The notes beneath the pieces were generated by a model, which was not told the DNA's origin, did no database searches, and was given only the letters and a program-made list of their open reading frames with translations. The position numbers and the translations under genes are program-made. This document shows positions 50,490 through 59,602 of a DNA stretch of 64,000 nt, piece by piece. Numbering within the stretch: position 1 is the stretch's first letter; each line of letters starts with the position of its first letter. The DNA comes from Sedimentisphaerales bacterium (GTDB taxonomy: Bacteria > Planctomycetota > Phycisphaerae > Sedimentisphaerales > Anaerobacaceae), in the NCBI GenBank assembly GCA_016931715.1, contig JAFGEF010000074.1:1-64000 (forward strand), given 5' to 3'.

Positions 50490-53324
50490 TCAATAAACAG
50501 CTATATCATCAATCCAGGCAGCATCTTCACCCTGATCATCAGAAAAGTCTTTCTTGTACACCCATTTAAATATATGAGTTCCGGGAGTCGTCTGGAAATT
50601 TATTTCTTCCCAGTTTCGCTCTCCAGACCATCTGCCTGTTTCAATCCCATCAATATAGAATGTCAAATTATCGAAATCGGATTCACAAGAAACTTTCATG
50701 CAGAAACTTATCTGTCCTGATGGAGCATTTATACTTGCCTGCAAAATTGAGCTTTTATTTTTTCCGATATTCCCTGATTTTACACAGTAACTGCCCTCAT
50801 AAGCATTAGTGCTTATAATCCAGGGATAATATACAGAAGTTGTGAACGGCTCCCGTATTTTGCCGCTTTCAAATCCTTCAGAAAAAATAACAGGAGATAC
50901 TATAGGATCGTCAGGATAAAGTTTGTTATATTCTGCAACAAATGCCGAACGATCAATTTCATTAACCTCCCCGTCGGGAATTCCTAAAACAATGACATCT
51001 TTTATCAAGCTTGCAATATCGCTTCTTAATATGCCCTGTTTTCCTAAATCCGCTAATAAAATCTTATAGTCATTTATATCGATAATCCCATTATCATTAA
51101 TATCTGCTATTTCCCTGCTTGTTGATAAAGTAAACCATGCATACGGAACATTCGGTTCTATTAGTTTCACAGTAATATTGGGATCCGTGATTTCATCCGG
51201 ATTCAGGTTCTTGCTTAATAAATAATCCAGAGGCAATTTTCTGCCGTTTTCCTCAATAATGTTTCTTATATCCCATACAGGATATTCCACATTAGGATCT
51301 GCAGAAATCATCTGTATAGTTACAGGCTGTCCATTAAAAGAGTTATTATCAGCAATCCAGAATTTCAGGCAGTTCTCAGAAATTATACTCAGACCTTTTG
51401 CGTAAGGACTGTAAATGCTTAGTTCAATCAGAGCGCTTTCGTTCGGGATATTTGCATCTGCCGGGAAAGGCCTTGCATCCTTTGATAATTCGTAAAAAAC
51501 AGTCTTTCCGCTCTTGAGATTTCCAGCCTGAATTAATGATATAATTTTCGAAGAGTTTCCTTTAGTTACAGCATAAAAGACATCATTAACATCTATTTCA
51601 TTGAGATTTCCCGCTTTTTCAACATAGGTCAGAAGTCCCTGATTGGCGTGAGGAGCATTAGGATCTACCTGGAATTGTTCGACAAAATTCTGTATTAAAA
51701 GAGTGTTTATTTCATCAGGATTAATAACTGCGGGAAGTATATCATTAGGATCAACAGACCCTGGTAACGTAGTAAAGGTTTTTATATCTCCCTGACTCGT
51801 TCCTGCGGAATTTGCGGCTTGTGCTATTACAAAATAATTAGTATCCGGCTCTAATCCATCTACATACAAACTAAATTTTTGGCCTTCATTGACACAGCAT
51901 TCCCAGTTAGTTGTTATAATATTCCCTGCATCTCCATATTTCCAATAAGAAAATCTCCATTGACAAGATTCAACTCCTCCATCATATCCATCAAATACAA
52001 TCTGTCCCCTTAATGTTGCGTTTGAATCAGCAATATAAACTGTCGACAGTGTCGTAACTTCCGGTGGATTAATAGTAACCACAGGCGAATCATTATCTAT
52101 AACAGTCACAGTTACCTGGCTTGGGCTGCCCAGAGATGCACCAATTACATTACTTAGTCCCACTTTAAAGCTTTCATTACTTTCATATGTGCTGTCGTCG
52201 TTGATGGAAACGTCAAAATATTTGTCTGCCGTATCTCCATTTGACCAGTTCAGCGTCCCGATTTTCTCAGTGTAGTCCGAACCCGCCGTTGCTGTTTCAT
52301 TAGATGTAGCATACTTCACGCTTGCAGCACCGTAAGAACCGCCGGTACGACTTACATATATGCGGACACCTCCATCATTTTCTGTAACTGAATATGACGA
52401 AGACTTAAACTGTAATGAACCAGATGGCAAAAAAGGATCAGAAATTGAAAAATATCCGTCACTATAGTCGTATATTGCAGAATTGCCGGTGTCAGTAATC
52501 TTGATTTTATATGTTGTTCCGGCTTGTAAAGCTGAAGGAATCGCCCATGTATATGCACCATCATTCGATGTCGAAGAAATTATATCGCCCGAATATGAAC
52601 CTCCGTTATATAATTCAATTTTAACATTAGCTCCTGCCGCTTCATTCGAATCCCATGTAATTGTGTGTTCAGTACCAGCCAGCCACAATTCGCCTCCGTT
52701 GGGTGATGTAACTGTAATTGGCAATTGAGTCCACAAAATTGTCAAAGTTAATTCCGGAGCGCTCAGAACACCCCAGTTATATCCCAAAGTACCGGGGGTA
52801 AGACCAACTGCTCCATATTGACCTCCTGTAAGCATCAGGGAAAGCCTATTATCGTCGTTGGCAATTTCATCAGCCCAGCCGTCATATGTTATCGAGAAAG
52901 TCTTCCAAACATAACCGGAATCCGTTGATTCATCATGCCAAAGCGTACCTACAATTTTATCGGCTATTACCGACTCACCATAATCTTCTCCGTCATTCCA
53001 ATTGTCGTCTGAATTATACCATAGTTTCCGCTGGCTTGCGACTGTTGACAAATTACATATATAGGCAGAGAAAGAAGCTGATATCACTGTAGCGTTATCA
53101 GGTATGCTCGAAAGATCAAATGCAAAATGCGCCTGAAGACCATTATTTATAAGGTCACCCGTATCATTATATGTAGGCCAGGATGTATAGATAGGATTTA
53201 ATGTATATGTATTAGTACTCTCCAGCAGACTATTAGATAAGATGTTTGAAGTAATTGTTTTTGCAGAAATGTTCAATGTCAGAATCAGACATACGACAAT
53301 GCTTAGTTTTATGCATTTACCCAT
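50490..53324 (-). CDS. Large secreted protein: N-terminal DNRLRE-like region, KNH/Kre9-like repeat, Calx-beta domain, Fn3-like segment, dockerin-like EF-hands, C-terminal jelly-roll-like domain
   Basis: ITVTSPNGGELWLAGTEHTITWDS; Calx-beta YSVTENDGGVRIYVSRTGGSYGAASVKYATSNETATAGSDYTEKIGTLNWSNGDTADKYFDVSINDDS; DINDNGIIDINDYKILLADLG. Confidence 0.82.
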   Translation of the reverse strand: MGKCIKLSIVVCLILTLNISAKTITSNILSNSLLESTNTYTLNPIYTSWPTYNDTGDLINNGLQAHFAFDLSSIPDNATVISASFSAYICNLSTVASQRKLWYNSDDNWNDGEDYGESVIADKIVGTLWHDESTDSGYVWKTFSITYDGWADEIANDDNRLSLMLTGGQYGAVGLTPGTLGYNWGVLSAPELTLTILWTQLPITVTSPNGGELWLAGTEHTITWDSNEAAGANVKIELYNGGSYSGDIISSTSNDGAYTWAIPSALQAGTTYKIKITDTGNSAIYDYSDGYFSISDPFLPSGSLQFKSSSYSVTENDGGVRIYVSRTGGSYGAASVKYATSNETATAGSDYTEKIGTLNWSNGDTADKYFDVSINDDSTYESNESFKVGLSNVIGASLGSPSQVTVTVIDNDSPVVTINPPEVTTLSTVYIADSNATLRGQIVFDGYDGGVESCQWRFSYWKYGDAGNIITTNWECCVNEGQKFSLYVDGLEPDTNYFVIAQAANSAGTSQGDIKTFTTLPGSVDPNDILPAVINPDEINTLLIQNFVEQFQVDPNAPHANQGLLTYVEKAGNLNEIDVNDVFYAVTKGNSSKIISLIQAGNLKSGKTVFYELSKDARPFPADANIPNESALIELSIYSPYAKGLSIISENCLKFWIADNNSFNGQPVTIQMISADPNVEYPVWDIRNIIEENGRKLPLDYLLSKNLNPDEITDPNITVKLIEPNVPYAWFTLSTSREIADINDNGIIDINDYKILLADLGKQGILRSDIASLIKDVIVLGIPDGEVNEIDRSAFVAEYNKLYPDDPIVSPVIFSEGFESGKIREPFTTSVYYPWIISTNAYEGSYCVKSGNIGKNKSSILQASINAPSGQISFCMKVSCESDFDNLTFYIDGIETGRWSGERNWEEINFQTTPGTHIFKWVYKKDFSDDQGEDAAWIDDIAVY

Positions 53325-53763
53325 ATTCTTTTCACCAACCTCTTAAATTTTGTTTCATTTCTTGCCGTTCACAACTCTTTGTTGTTAAAAGCTGCGAGAA
53401 ACGAGCGATTTATTATAACCCCCTTACTAAGAAAAGACACTACTAAAGAAATATATTTTAATCTTTTTTAAAGACTTTGTCAACTGTATTAACTATTTAT
53501 TATTAAGCTGCCATCATTTTTGACGCATTTTTCAACAAAATAATCGCTGGATTTTTATAAAAATGAGAAAAAATTCTTCTTTATTACAAACCACACGACA
53601 AAATAGCATTTTTCTTCAAAATGTGCACACTCATTTTCAGCATGCTTTTTAACTAAAAACGTGATACCTCGTTTCTGAATATAGGGACAGTCAAAGAGGT
53701 ATAGACGTATCATCTTTAAGGACAAATATTTATGAAAATCTAATAGCTGCAAGTTGACAGGTT

Positions 53764-54843
53764 TTAATCGAATTTCATTTGTATAGTTGGTACGGCCGGA
53801 GGCATCTGGATAATTCGGGCGGGTTCTTCCGGAAAACCTGTACGTGCGGAAAGGTACGCTGATTCGATAACCGCCATGTTTTTGAGGTTTTCTCTGCCTG
53901 TGCTGACAGATTTGTTCTCTTCCGGTGATAATATACTAATTGCGAAATCTCTGAGCAGCAAGGTCATTCTTTCAAGCTCGGTATCGGAGAATTCCTGCTG
54001 GCCGGCAATTTCCCCCCTGCCGTCGCGGATATTGAGCTGCTTCTCGTTGACGGTCAGAATTTTATCTTTGTCGAAGAAGCGTAAATATTCCTGCTGTGGT
54101 CCAATGCCGCTGCGGCGTGAAGTTATAATATTGCCCACAAGCGTATCGGAGAATTTCAGCGTTACTACTGCCGTATCTTCAGTGAGATACGACCTTTGCT
54201 GCTTGTCTTTTGCCTGATTAGTATTGAGAGAGTATATCTGTTGCGGAAGACCAAAGTTCAGCACAATCTGGTCGATTATTCTGTAGCAATCGTGCAGGAG
54301 TACGCCGCCGCCGGATAGTTTCGGATCAGTGTGCCATGTATTAGGCGGAGGTTCGCTGAAGGTGCAGAAAACTGTCACAAGGAAAACCTGCTCTAATTTA
54401 TTCTTCATGATATAGTCACGCAGAGCGAGAAAACCCTTTGCGTACCTGCCTGTATTAGCGATAGTAAATATAATCTTCTCTTCCTCGCCAAGCCTGACAA
54501 ACTCAGCGGCCTCATCAAAATTTCTCCCTATGGGCGGGAGTTTTAGGACGTTGAATTTCTTTTTCATGGCCATTTTTATATATTCATCGCAGGCGGATGT
54601 ATATTCAGCCACGAAAAGTACCCTGTTGTCACGACTGAGACGGGAATCGGTCGCGGTTATCAATTGCCGGAAATCATCATATGCTTCACATTTCAGCTCA
54701 TTTGCGGTTTTTTCGACAAGATTGATGTCCTTGTCTGCTACCGCTTCAATCTCGAAAAGGCCGGCAGCCTGTGAGGCTTCAATAAGGAGCTTGCCGCCTT
54801 CGTTCAGGCCAAGAATCACTGTTTTCAGCTTGTTTTCACTCAT
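53764..54843 (-). CDS. Gfo/Idh/MocA-family oxidoreductase-like protein
   Basis: KTVILGLNEGGKLLIEASQAAGLFEIEAVADKD; SGGGVLLHDCYRIIDQI. Confidence 0.82.
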   Translation of the reverse strand: MSENKLKTVILGLNEGGKLLIEASQAAGLFEIEAVADKDINLVEKTANELKCEAYDDFRQLITATDSRLSRDNRVLFVAEYTSACDEYIKMAMKKKFNVLKLPPIGRNFDEAAEFVRLGEEEKIIFTIANTGRYAKGFLALRDYIMKNKLEQVFLVTVFCTFSEPPPNTWHTDPKLSGGGVLLHDCYRIIDQIVLNFGLPQQIYSLNTNQAKDKQQRSYLTEDTAVVTLKFSDTLVGNIITSRRSGIGPQQEYLRFFDKDKILTVNEKQLNIRDGRGEIAGQQEFSDTELERMTLLLRDFAISILSPEENKSVSTGRENLKNMAVIESAYLSARTGFPEEPARIIQMPPAVPTIQMKFD

Positions 54844-55189
54844 TTTTATAGCACTTTATAAAAGTGTCGCGTGCATCCGGCTATTGACTGCACAGACAAA
54901 AGCACATACTATTAAAGCGGTAATTTTACCTTATTTCTTTGAAAAATAAACAATGAAAAACAAATATTGTTCAAAAAGGACTTTCTATTAAAAAATCTCA
55001 GCTTTCTGGTGACTTTTTTACAAATCCGGTAATATTTTTTAATTTTTGCTGGATTATTACCTTTAGTTCCGATATAATATTAGCTTATTAATTGTAGAAT
55101 CGGATTATTCTCGGGTCTCTCAGGAATAACCTATTGAAAATGAATAGAGGGACAAAATTTACGGCTATATTAGGCCAAGGAGCAAAGCA

Positions 55190-55393
55190 GTGGGCACAGG
55201 TACAGTAAAGTGGTTTAACGGAAAAAAAGGTTTTGGATTCATCACCCCAGACGGCGGTAGTGAGGATCTGTTTGTCCATCATTCAGAAATTAAAATGGAA
55301 GGCTATGCCAGTCTCGATGAAGGACAAAGAGTAGAATTTGAGATCGGACAGGGTAAAAAAGGCCCATGTGCGACAAATGTAGTTCCCTGCTAA
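55190..55393 (+). CDS. csp: Cold-shock protein (GTG start)
   Basis: [32 protein letters not shown]. Confidence 0.95.
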   Translation: MGTGTVKWFNGKKGFGFITPDGGSEDLFVHHSEIKMEGYASLDEGQRVEFEIGQGKKGPCATNVVPC

Positions 55394-55416
55394 TCCAGAG
55401 CAATACCGAAAAAACC

Positions 55417-55449
55417 AACGGGCTCCGAAAACGCCGGAGCCCGTTTCAG
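55417..55449 (+). terminator. Rho-independent-type hairpin after the csp gene
   Basis: Perfect 11-bp stem aacgggctccg / cggagcccgtt, 7-nt loop. Confidence 0.85.
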
Positions 55450-55552
55450 TTTAAAACTACCTATCACAAATCACAGCCTTAAGAGGCACAAAAAACACAA
55501 AAAGCAATACCACTAATTCAAACAATTCGTTCGCCGCAGAGAAGAACCTTTT

Positions 55553-55777
55553 TTACAGATTTTTATTATATTCCTCAATTGTTATTTCAATCTCACGCAG
55601 GATTTCTCTGATTAATGGACGAGCTAACAACTTTGCTTTGTGATGCGGTACGGTTGTAACTCTTCCATCGGGATGTCTGTAAAAAGCATGACTACACTTC
55701 TGACGTACTTTTTCAAAACCCAAGCGGAGTAACAGCTTCTCCATTTCTTTGGCGTTTATTAGCTTCAGTTTGCTCAA
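55553..55777 (-). CDS. hicA: HicA-family mRNA interferase toxin
   Basis: LLLRLGFEKVRQKCSHAFYRHPDGRVTTVPHHKAKLLARPLIREIL. Confidence 0.92.
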   Translation of the reverse strand: MSKLKLINAKEMEKLLLRLGFEKVRQKCSHAFYRHPDGRVTTVPHHKAKLLARPLIREILREIEITIEEYNKNL

Positions 55778-55998
55778 CTTGCTACCTCAAGCTGCTGAAT
55801 ACCAACAAATTCAGGTATTTGCTTCTTTGCCTCTGGATCCATTTCCTCAAGACAAAGCTCAACGACTTCCTTTAGATTATCTCTAAGTTCATCGAGTGTT
55901 TTTGCCTGTGTATGAGCGCCGGGTATGCCAGGAACAATACCCACGTACAATCCGGTCTCAGGGTCTTTTTCAATATATCCGGTTATTTTATACATCAT
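55774..55998 (-). CDS. hicB: HicB-family antitoxin
   Basis: YIEKDPETGLYVGIVPGIPGAHTQAKTLDELRDNLKEVVELCLEE. Confidence 0.92.
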   Translation of the reverse strand: MMYKITGYIEKDPETGLYVGIVPGIPGAHTQAKTLDELRDNLKEVVELCLEEMDPEAKKQIPEFVGIQQLEVAS

Positions 55999-56073
55999 AT
56001 AATCTCCCGAATTTTCATATCAATTTGAAATTTTATCCTAATAAGAGATTATAACAAAATCGACTTGAAACAG

Positions 56074-56109
56074 CAATAAAAAAGGGCTGTAAGAAAAGCT
56101 CACAGTCCT
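56074..56109 (-). terminator. Rho-independent terminator (minus strand)
   Basis: aggactgt-gagcttttctt-acagccct followed by TTTTTTATT on the minus strand. Confidence 0.7.
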
Positions 56110-56211
56110 AAATAAACTACATACTAACGACTATCGACTAAAGACTATATCGCCCTTCTTCTCCGTATAGGAAACAGAATTTCTTGCGCTTTTTATAGCA
56201 AAATTAAATAG

Positions 56212-56257
56212 ATTCCCGTCCATTCAACTTCGCTCAGGAAAGGTTCTGCACGGGAAT
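56212..56257. repeat. GATTCCC...GGGAATGAC palindromic repeat (8-bp terminal stem)
   Basis: attcccgt 56212-56219 pairs with acgggaat 56250-56257. Confidence 0.7.
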
Positions 56258-56353
56258 GACATATTGGGAGCAATTCTCTTCGTCCTCTGCATACTTCATC
56301 CTTCGTAGTAAACTACCACGGAGAATGGATCGGCGGTTAATGAAATATTCAGA

Positions 56354-57640
56354 TTATTCTGCAAAGTTTGAGTTATGTTTGCTTGTAATAATGAAATGGT
56401 CCGGAACAGGGAACTGTGAACAAAGCAGCAGGACATCTTTTCCAACTTCTTCAATTGCTGTTTCGTTATCAATGTTTTCCGCGACTTTATTGATAAAAAC
56501 AGCAATCTGCTGCATTTCCGACTCTTTCATGCCGCGGGTAGTAATAGCCGGTGTTCCAATACGAACTCCATTTGGATTCATAGGCGGAGCCTGGTCACCG
56601 GGTATCGTGTTATAATTTGTAACAATTCTTGCCCTGTCGAGCGCTTTTGCAAACTTCTTGCCGGGAATATCCCTGTTTCTCAGGTCAATCAGCATTAGGT
56701 GATTATCCGTACCTCCGGAGACAAGTTTGAAACCAAGTTCCATAAGTTTTTCAGAAAGCGCTTTTGCGTTTTTGACAATTTGCTTTGCATAAGCGACAAA
56801 CTCCGGTGTATTGGCTTCTGCCATTGCAACAGCAATCGCTGTCATCGTATGCATATGGGGACCACCCTGCAAACCCGGGAAGACTGCCTTATCAACCTTG
56901 GCGGCGTGCTCTTCTTTGCACAGGAGCATTCCCCCGCGAGGGCCGCGAAGGGTCTTATGTGTCGTTGTCGATACAATATCGGCATAAGGAACCGGGCTTT
57001 TATGTATGCCTGCAACAACAAGACCGGCAATATGAGCGATATCACTAACGAGATATGCACCGACCTTTTTCGCTATTTGTCCGAATATCTCGAAATCAAT
57101 CTCTCTCGGATACGCAGTTGCGCCCGAAACAATCACCTTCGGATGATGCTTTTTTGCCAAATCTTCAATCTGGTCGAAATCCAGCAAACCGGTCTCGCTA
57201 TTCACGGGATATGGGACGGAATTATAGAATTTGCTTGTCAGCGAAACCTTCCAGCCATGCGTAAGATGACCGCCGTGGGATAAGGACATACCCATAATAG
57301 TATCACCCGGATTTATCAACGCAGCGTAGGCAGCCAGATTTGCAACCGAGCCAGAATAAGGCTGCACGTTTGCATGGTCGGCTTTAAATAGCTTTTTTGC
57401 TCTTTCCTGAGCAAGTCTTTCTATAAGGTCAGTCACCTGCTGGCCTTCGTAATATCGTTTACCGGGGTAACCTTCCGCGTATTTATTAGTTAAGCAGCTT
57501 CCGCTTGCAAGCATTACTGCTTTGGAAACATAGTTTTCAGAAGGAATCAGACGGATACAGCCGCTCTGGCGGGCTGATTCCTGCCTGATAAGCTCAAATA
57601 TCTGGGGATCATACTGTTCAAGAGCATTTACCATAATCAT
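56354..57640 (-). CDS. glyA: Serine hydroxymethyltransferase
   Basis: RLIPSENYVSKAVM, NKYAEGYPGKRYYEG, VSTTTHKTLRGPRGGM (PLP Lys). Confidence 0.95.
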   Translation of the reverse strand: MIMVNALEQYDPQIFELIRQESARQSGCIRLIPSENYVSKAVMLASGSCLTNKYAEGYPGKRYYEGQQVTDLIERLAQERAKKLFKADHANVQPYSGSVANLAAYAALINPGDTIMGMSLSHGGHLTHGWKVSLTSKFYNSVPYPVNSETGLLDFDQIEDLAKKHHPKVIVSGATAYPREIDFEIFGQIAKKVGAYLVSDIAHIAGLVVAGIHKSPVPYADIVSTTTHKTLRGPRGGMLLCKEEHAAKVDKAVFPGLQGGPHMHTMTAIAVAMAEANTPEFVAYAKQIVKNAKALSEKLMELGFKLVSGGTDNHLMLIDLRNRDIPGKKFAKALDRARIVTNYNTIPGDQAPPMNPNGVRIGTPAITTRGMKESEMQQIAVFINKVAENIDNETAIEEVGKDVLLLCSQFPVPDHFIITSKHNSNFAE

Positions 57641-57810
57641 TACTCGTTAAAATTATTAAAAATTCTTTTCCATTTACAAACATAATAAAATACGAAAATA
57701 TACTTATATCATAGCTTAGCAGTCCGGACAAGTTTTTATTTGTTGACAAATTTGATTTTCAGACTAATATTAGCTGTTTAAGCAATTTATCAACAAATAA
57801 AAACAATATA

Positions 57811-59217
57811 ATGATGGTCGAAGAAAACGATAAATCACTGGCAAAAGCTAAGGCATTTTTTGCAAAAGGTCAAAAATTAGCGCAAAGCTCTAATTTTGAT
57901 TACGCGATAGATATGTACATAGAGGGTTTGCATTATGCCCCTGATGCGCTTGAAGAAGGTCATCTGCCCCTGTGTGAACTGGCTCTCAAACGAAATGGAG
58001 CCGGCGGTAAAAAACCCACAATGGTGGAAAAAGTCAGGCACATGGGAGGCAAAACACCACAGGAGCAGATGCTGAACGCCGAATATCTTTTCATGAAAGA
58101 TCCTGATCATCTTCCGTATGCCGAGTCGATGCTAAAAGCTGCAATTGCAGGATATTACGTTAAAACAGCCGATTGGATTGCCAATTTGATTTTCCAGACA
58201 AATAACGCTTTGGAAAAACCTTCATTAAGCACATATCTCCTGCTAAAAGATTCATATACCAAGATCGGGAAACTTGATAAGGCATTAGCAGCATGCCAGC
58301 ATGCAGTCAGACTTAAACCCGAAGACAAATATCTTGCGGATGAATTCAAAAATCTTTCCGCCGAACTGACTATGGAACGCGGCAAATATGACGGCGAGGG
58401 CGATTTCAGGAAATCCATCAAAGACCGCGAAAGTCAGGAAAAACTTCATTCGCAGGCGGATATCATTAAAACTGACGATTACCGCATAAAGTCAGTCGAA
58501 GATGCAAGGAAAAAAATAGCAAAAAATCCTAACCTTCCGGCAAATATTTTTGAGCTTGCAGACGCACTTTCAGGTCTTGAAACCGAACAGGGAGAAAATG
58601 AAGCAATTTCATTGCTTGAAAGCACTTATAAAACGACAAAAGACTTCAGTTTTCAGCAGAAAGCCGGACAAATCAGGATAAAACAGTTAAAAAGAAAAAT
58701 ACGACAGTCTAAAACGTCATTACAGTCTAACCCGGATAATGAACAGGAAAAAACTGTCCTCGACCAGCTTCAGGCTAAATTCAATAGTGTCGAGCTTGAA
58801 CATTATCGTCTCTGTATGGAAAACTATCCGACCAGTTACGTTGCCAAGTATGACTATGCAATTCGCCTGGTTCGCAATAAAAAGTATGATGAGGCTATAC
58901 CGCTGTTTCAGGAGGCACAGAAAGACCCAAAAAAGAAAATTGCCTCACTTAACCAAACAGGCTTATGTTTCTTTATGAAGGGCTGGTTTGCCGATGCAAT
59001 TGACATCTTAAACAGCACCTGGGAATCTTATGAGCTAAAAGATAGTGCAATCGGAAAGGAATTACGGTATAATCTCGCACGTGCTTATGAAGAAAATGGT
59101 GATACGCAGAAAGCACTAGACATTTTCCGCAAAATCGCACAGAGCGATTTCGCATATAAAGATGTCAGCGATCGTGTAAATAATTTAAGAAATAAGAAAC
59201 AGGAACCAAACTCTTAG
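57811..59217 (+). CDS. TPR-repeat protein
   Basis: Repeated TPR units, e.g. GKLDKALAACQHAVRLKPEDKYLADEF, NGDTQKALDIFRKIAQ. Confidence 0.8.
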   Translation: MMVEENDKSLAKAKAFFAKGQKLAQSSNFDYAIDMYIEGLHYAPDALEEGHLPLCELALKRNGAGGKKPTMVEKVRHMGGKTPQEQMLNAEYLFMKDPDHLPYAESMLKAAIAGYYVKTADWIANLIFQTNNALEKPSLSTYLLLKDSYTKIGKLDKALAACQHAVRLKPEDKYLADEFKNLSAELTMERGKYDGEGDFRKSIKDRESQEKLHSQADIIKTDDYRIKSVEDARKKIAKNPNLPANIFELADALSGLETEQGENEAISLLESTYKTTKDFSFQQKAGQIRIKQLKRKIRQSKTSLQSNPDNEQEKTVLDQLQAKFNSVELEHYRLCMENYPTSYVAKYDYAIRLVRNKKYDEAIPLFQEAQKDPKKKIASLNQTGLCFFMKGWFADAIDILNSTWESYELKDSAIGKELRYNLARAYEENGDTQKALDIFRKIAQSDFAYKDVSDRVNNLRNKKQEPNS

Positions 59218-59249
59218 TAATTAGAGAAAAGTAAATTTAGGAGATTAAA

Positions 59250-59525
59250 GTGGCACATTCTTTATCGGCAAAAAAGAGAGTAAGACAGAACATTAAACAC
59301 AGAATAGTAAACCATGCTCGCAAGAGCCAGGTGAAAACTCAAATCAAACATTTTGAAGAGGTACTGGATTCAGGCGATGTTGCCGCAGCTTCAGAACAGT
59401 TCAGGCTCTTAACAAAAAAGTTAGATCAAACTGCATCTACAAGTACAATGCACAAAAAAACAGCAGCTCGAAAAAAATCACGCTTAGCCAGGAAATTGAA
59501 TCAGCTAAAAGCAAAAAAGCCATAA
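59250..59525 (+). CDS. rpsT: 30S ribosomal protein S20 (GTG start)
   Basis: MAHSLSAKKRVRQNIKHRIVNHARKSQVKT; MHKKTAARKKSRLARKLN. Confidence 0.94.
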   Translation: MAHSLSAKKRVRQNIKHRIVNHARKSQVKTQIKHFEEVLDSGDVAAASEQFRLLTKKLDQTASTSTMHKKTAARKKSRLARKLNQLKAKKP

Positions 59526-59602
59526 CCGTATTCACATAACAGAAAACGGTATTCAGAAATAAAGGTGCAGGAGCAGGATATTTTAATTTCCGGAGGTGTA
59601 CC

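Noticed and set aside
53555-53752. 65-aa minus-strand ORF in the gap before the oxidoreductase
   Set aside because: No RBS, no domain and a composition expected from AT-rich non-coding DNA.
56699-57283. 194-aa plus-strand ORF
   Set aside because: Antisense to glyA.
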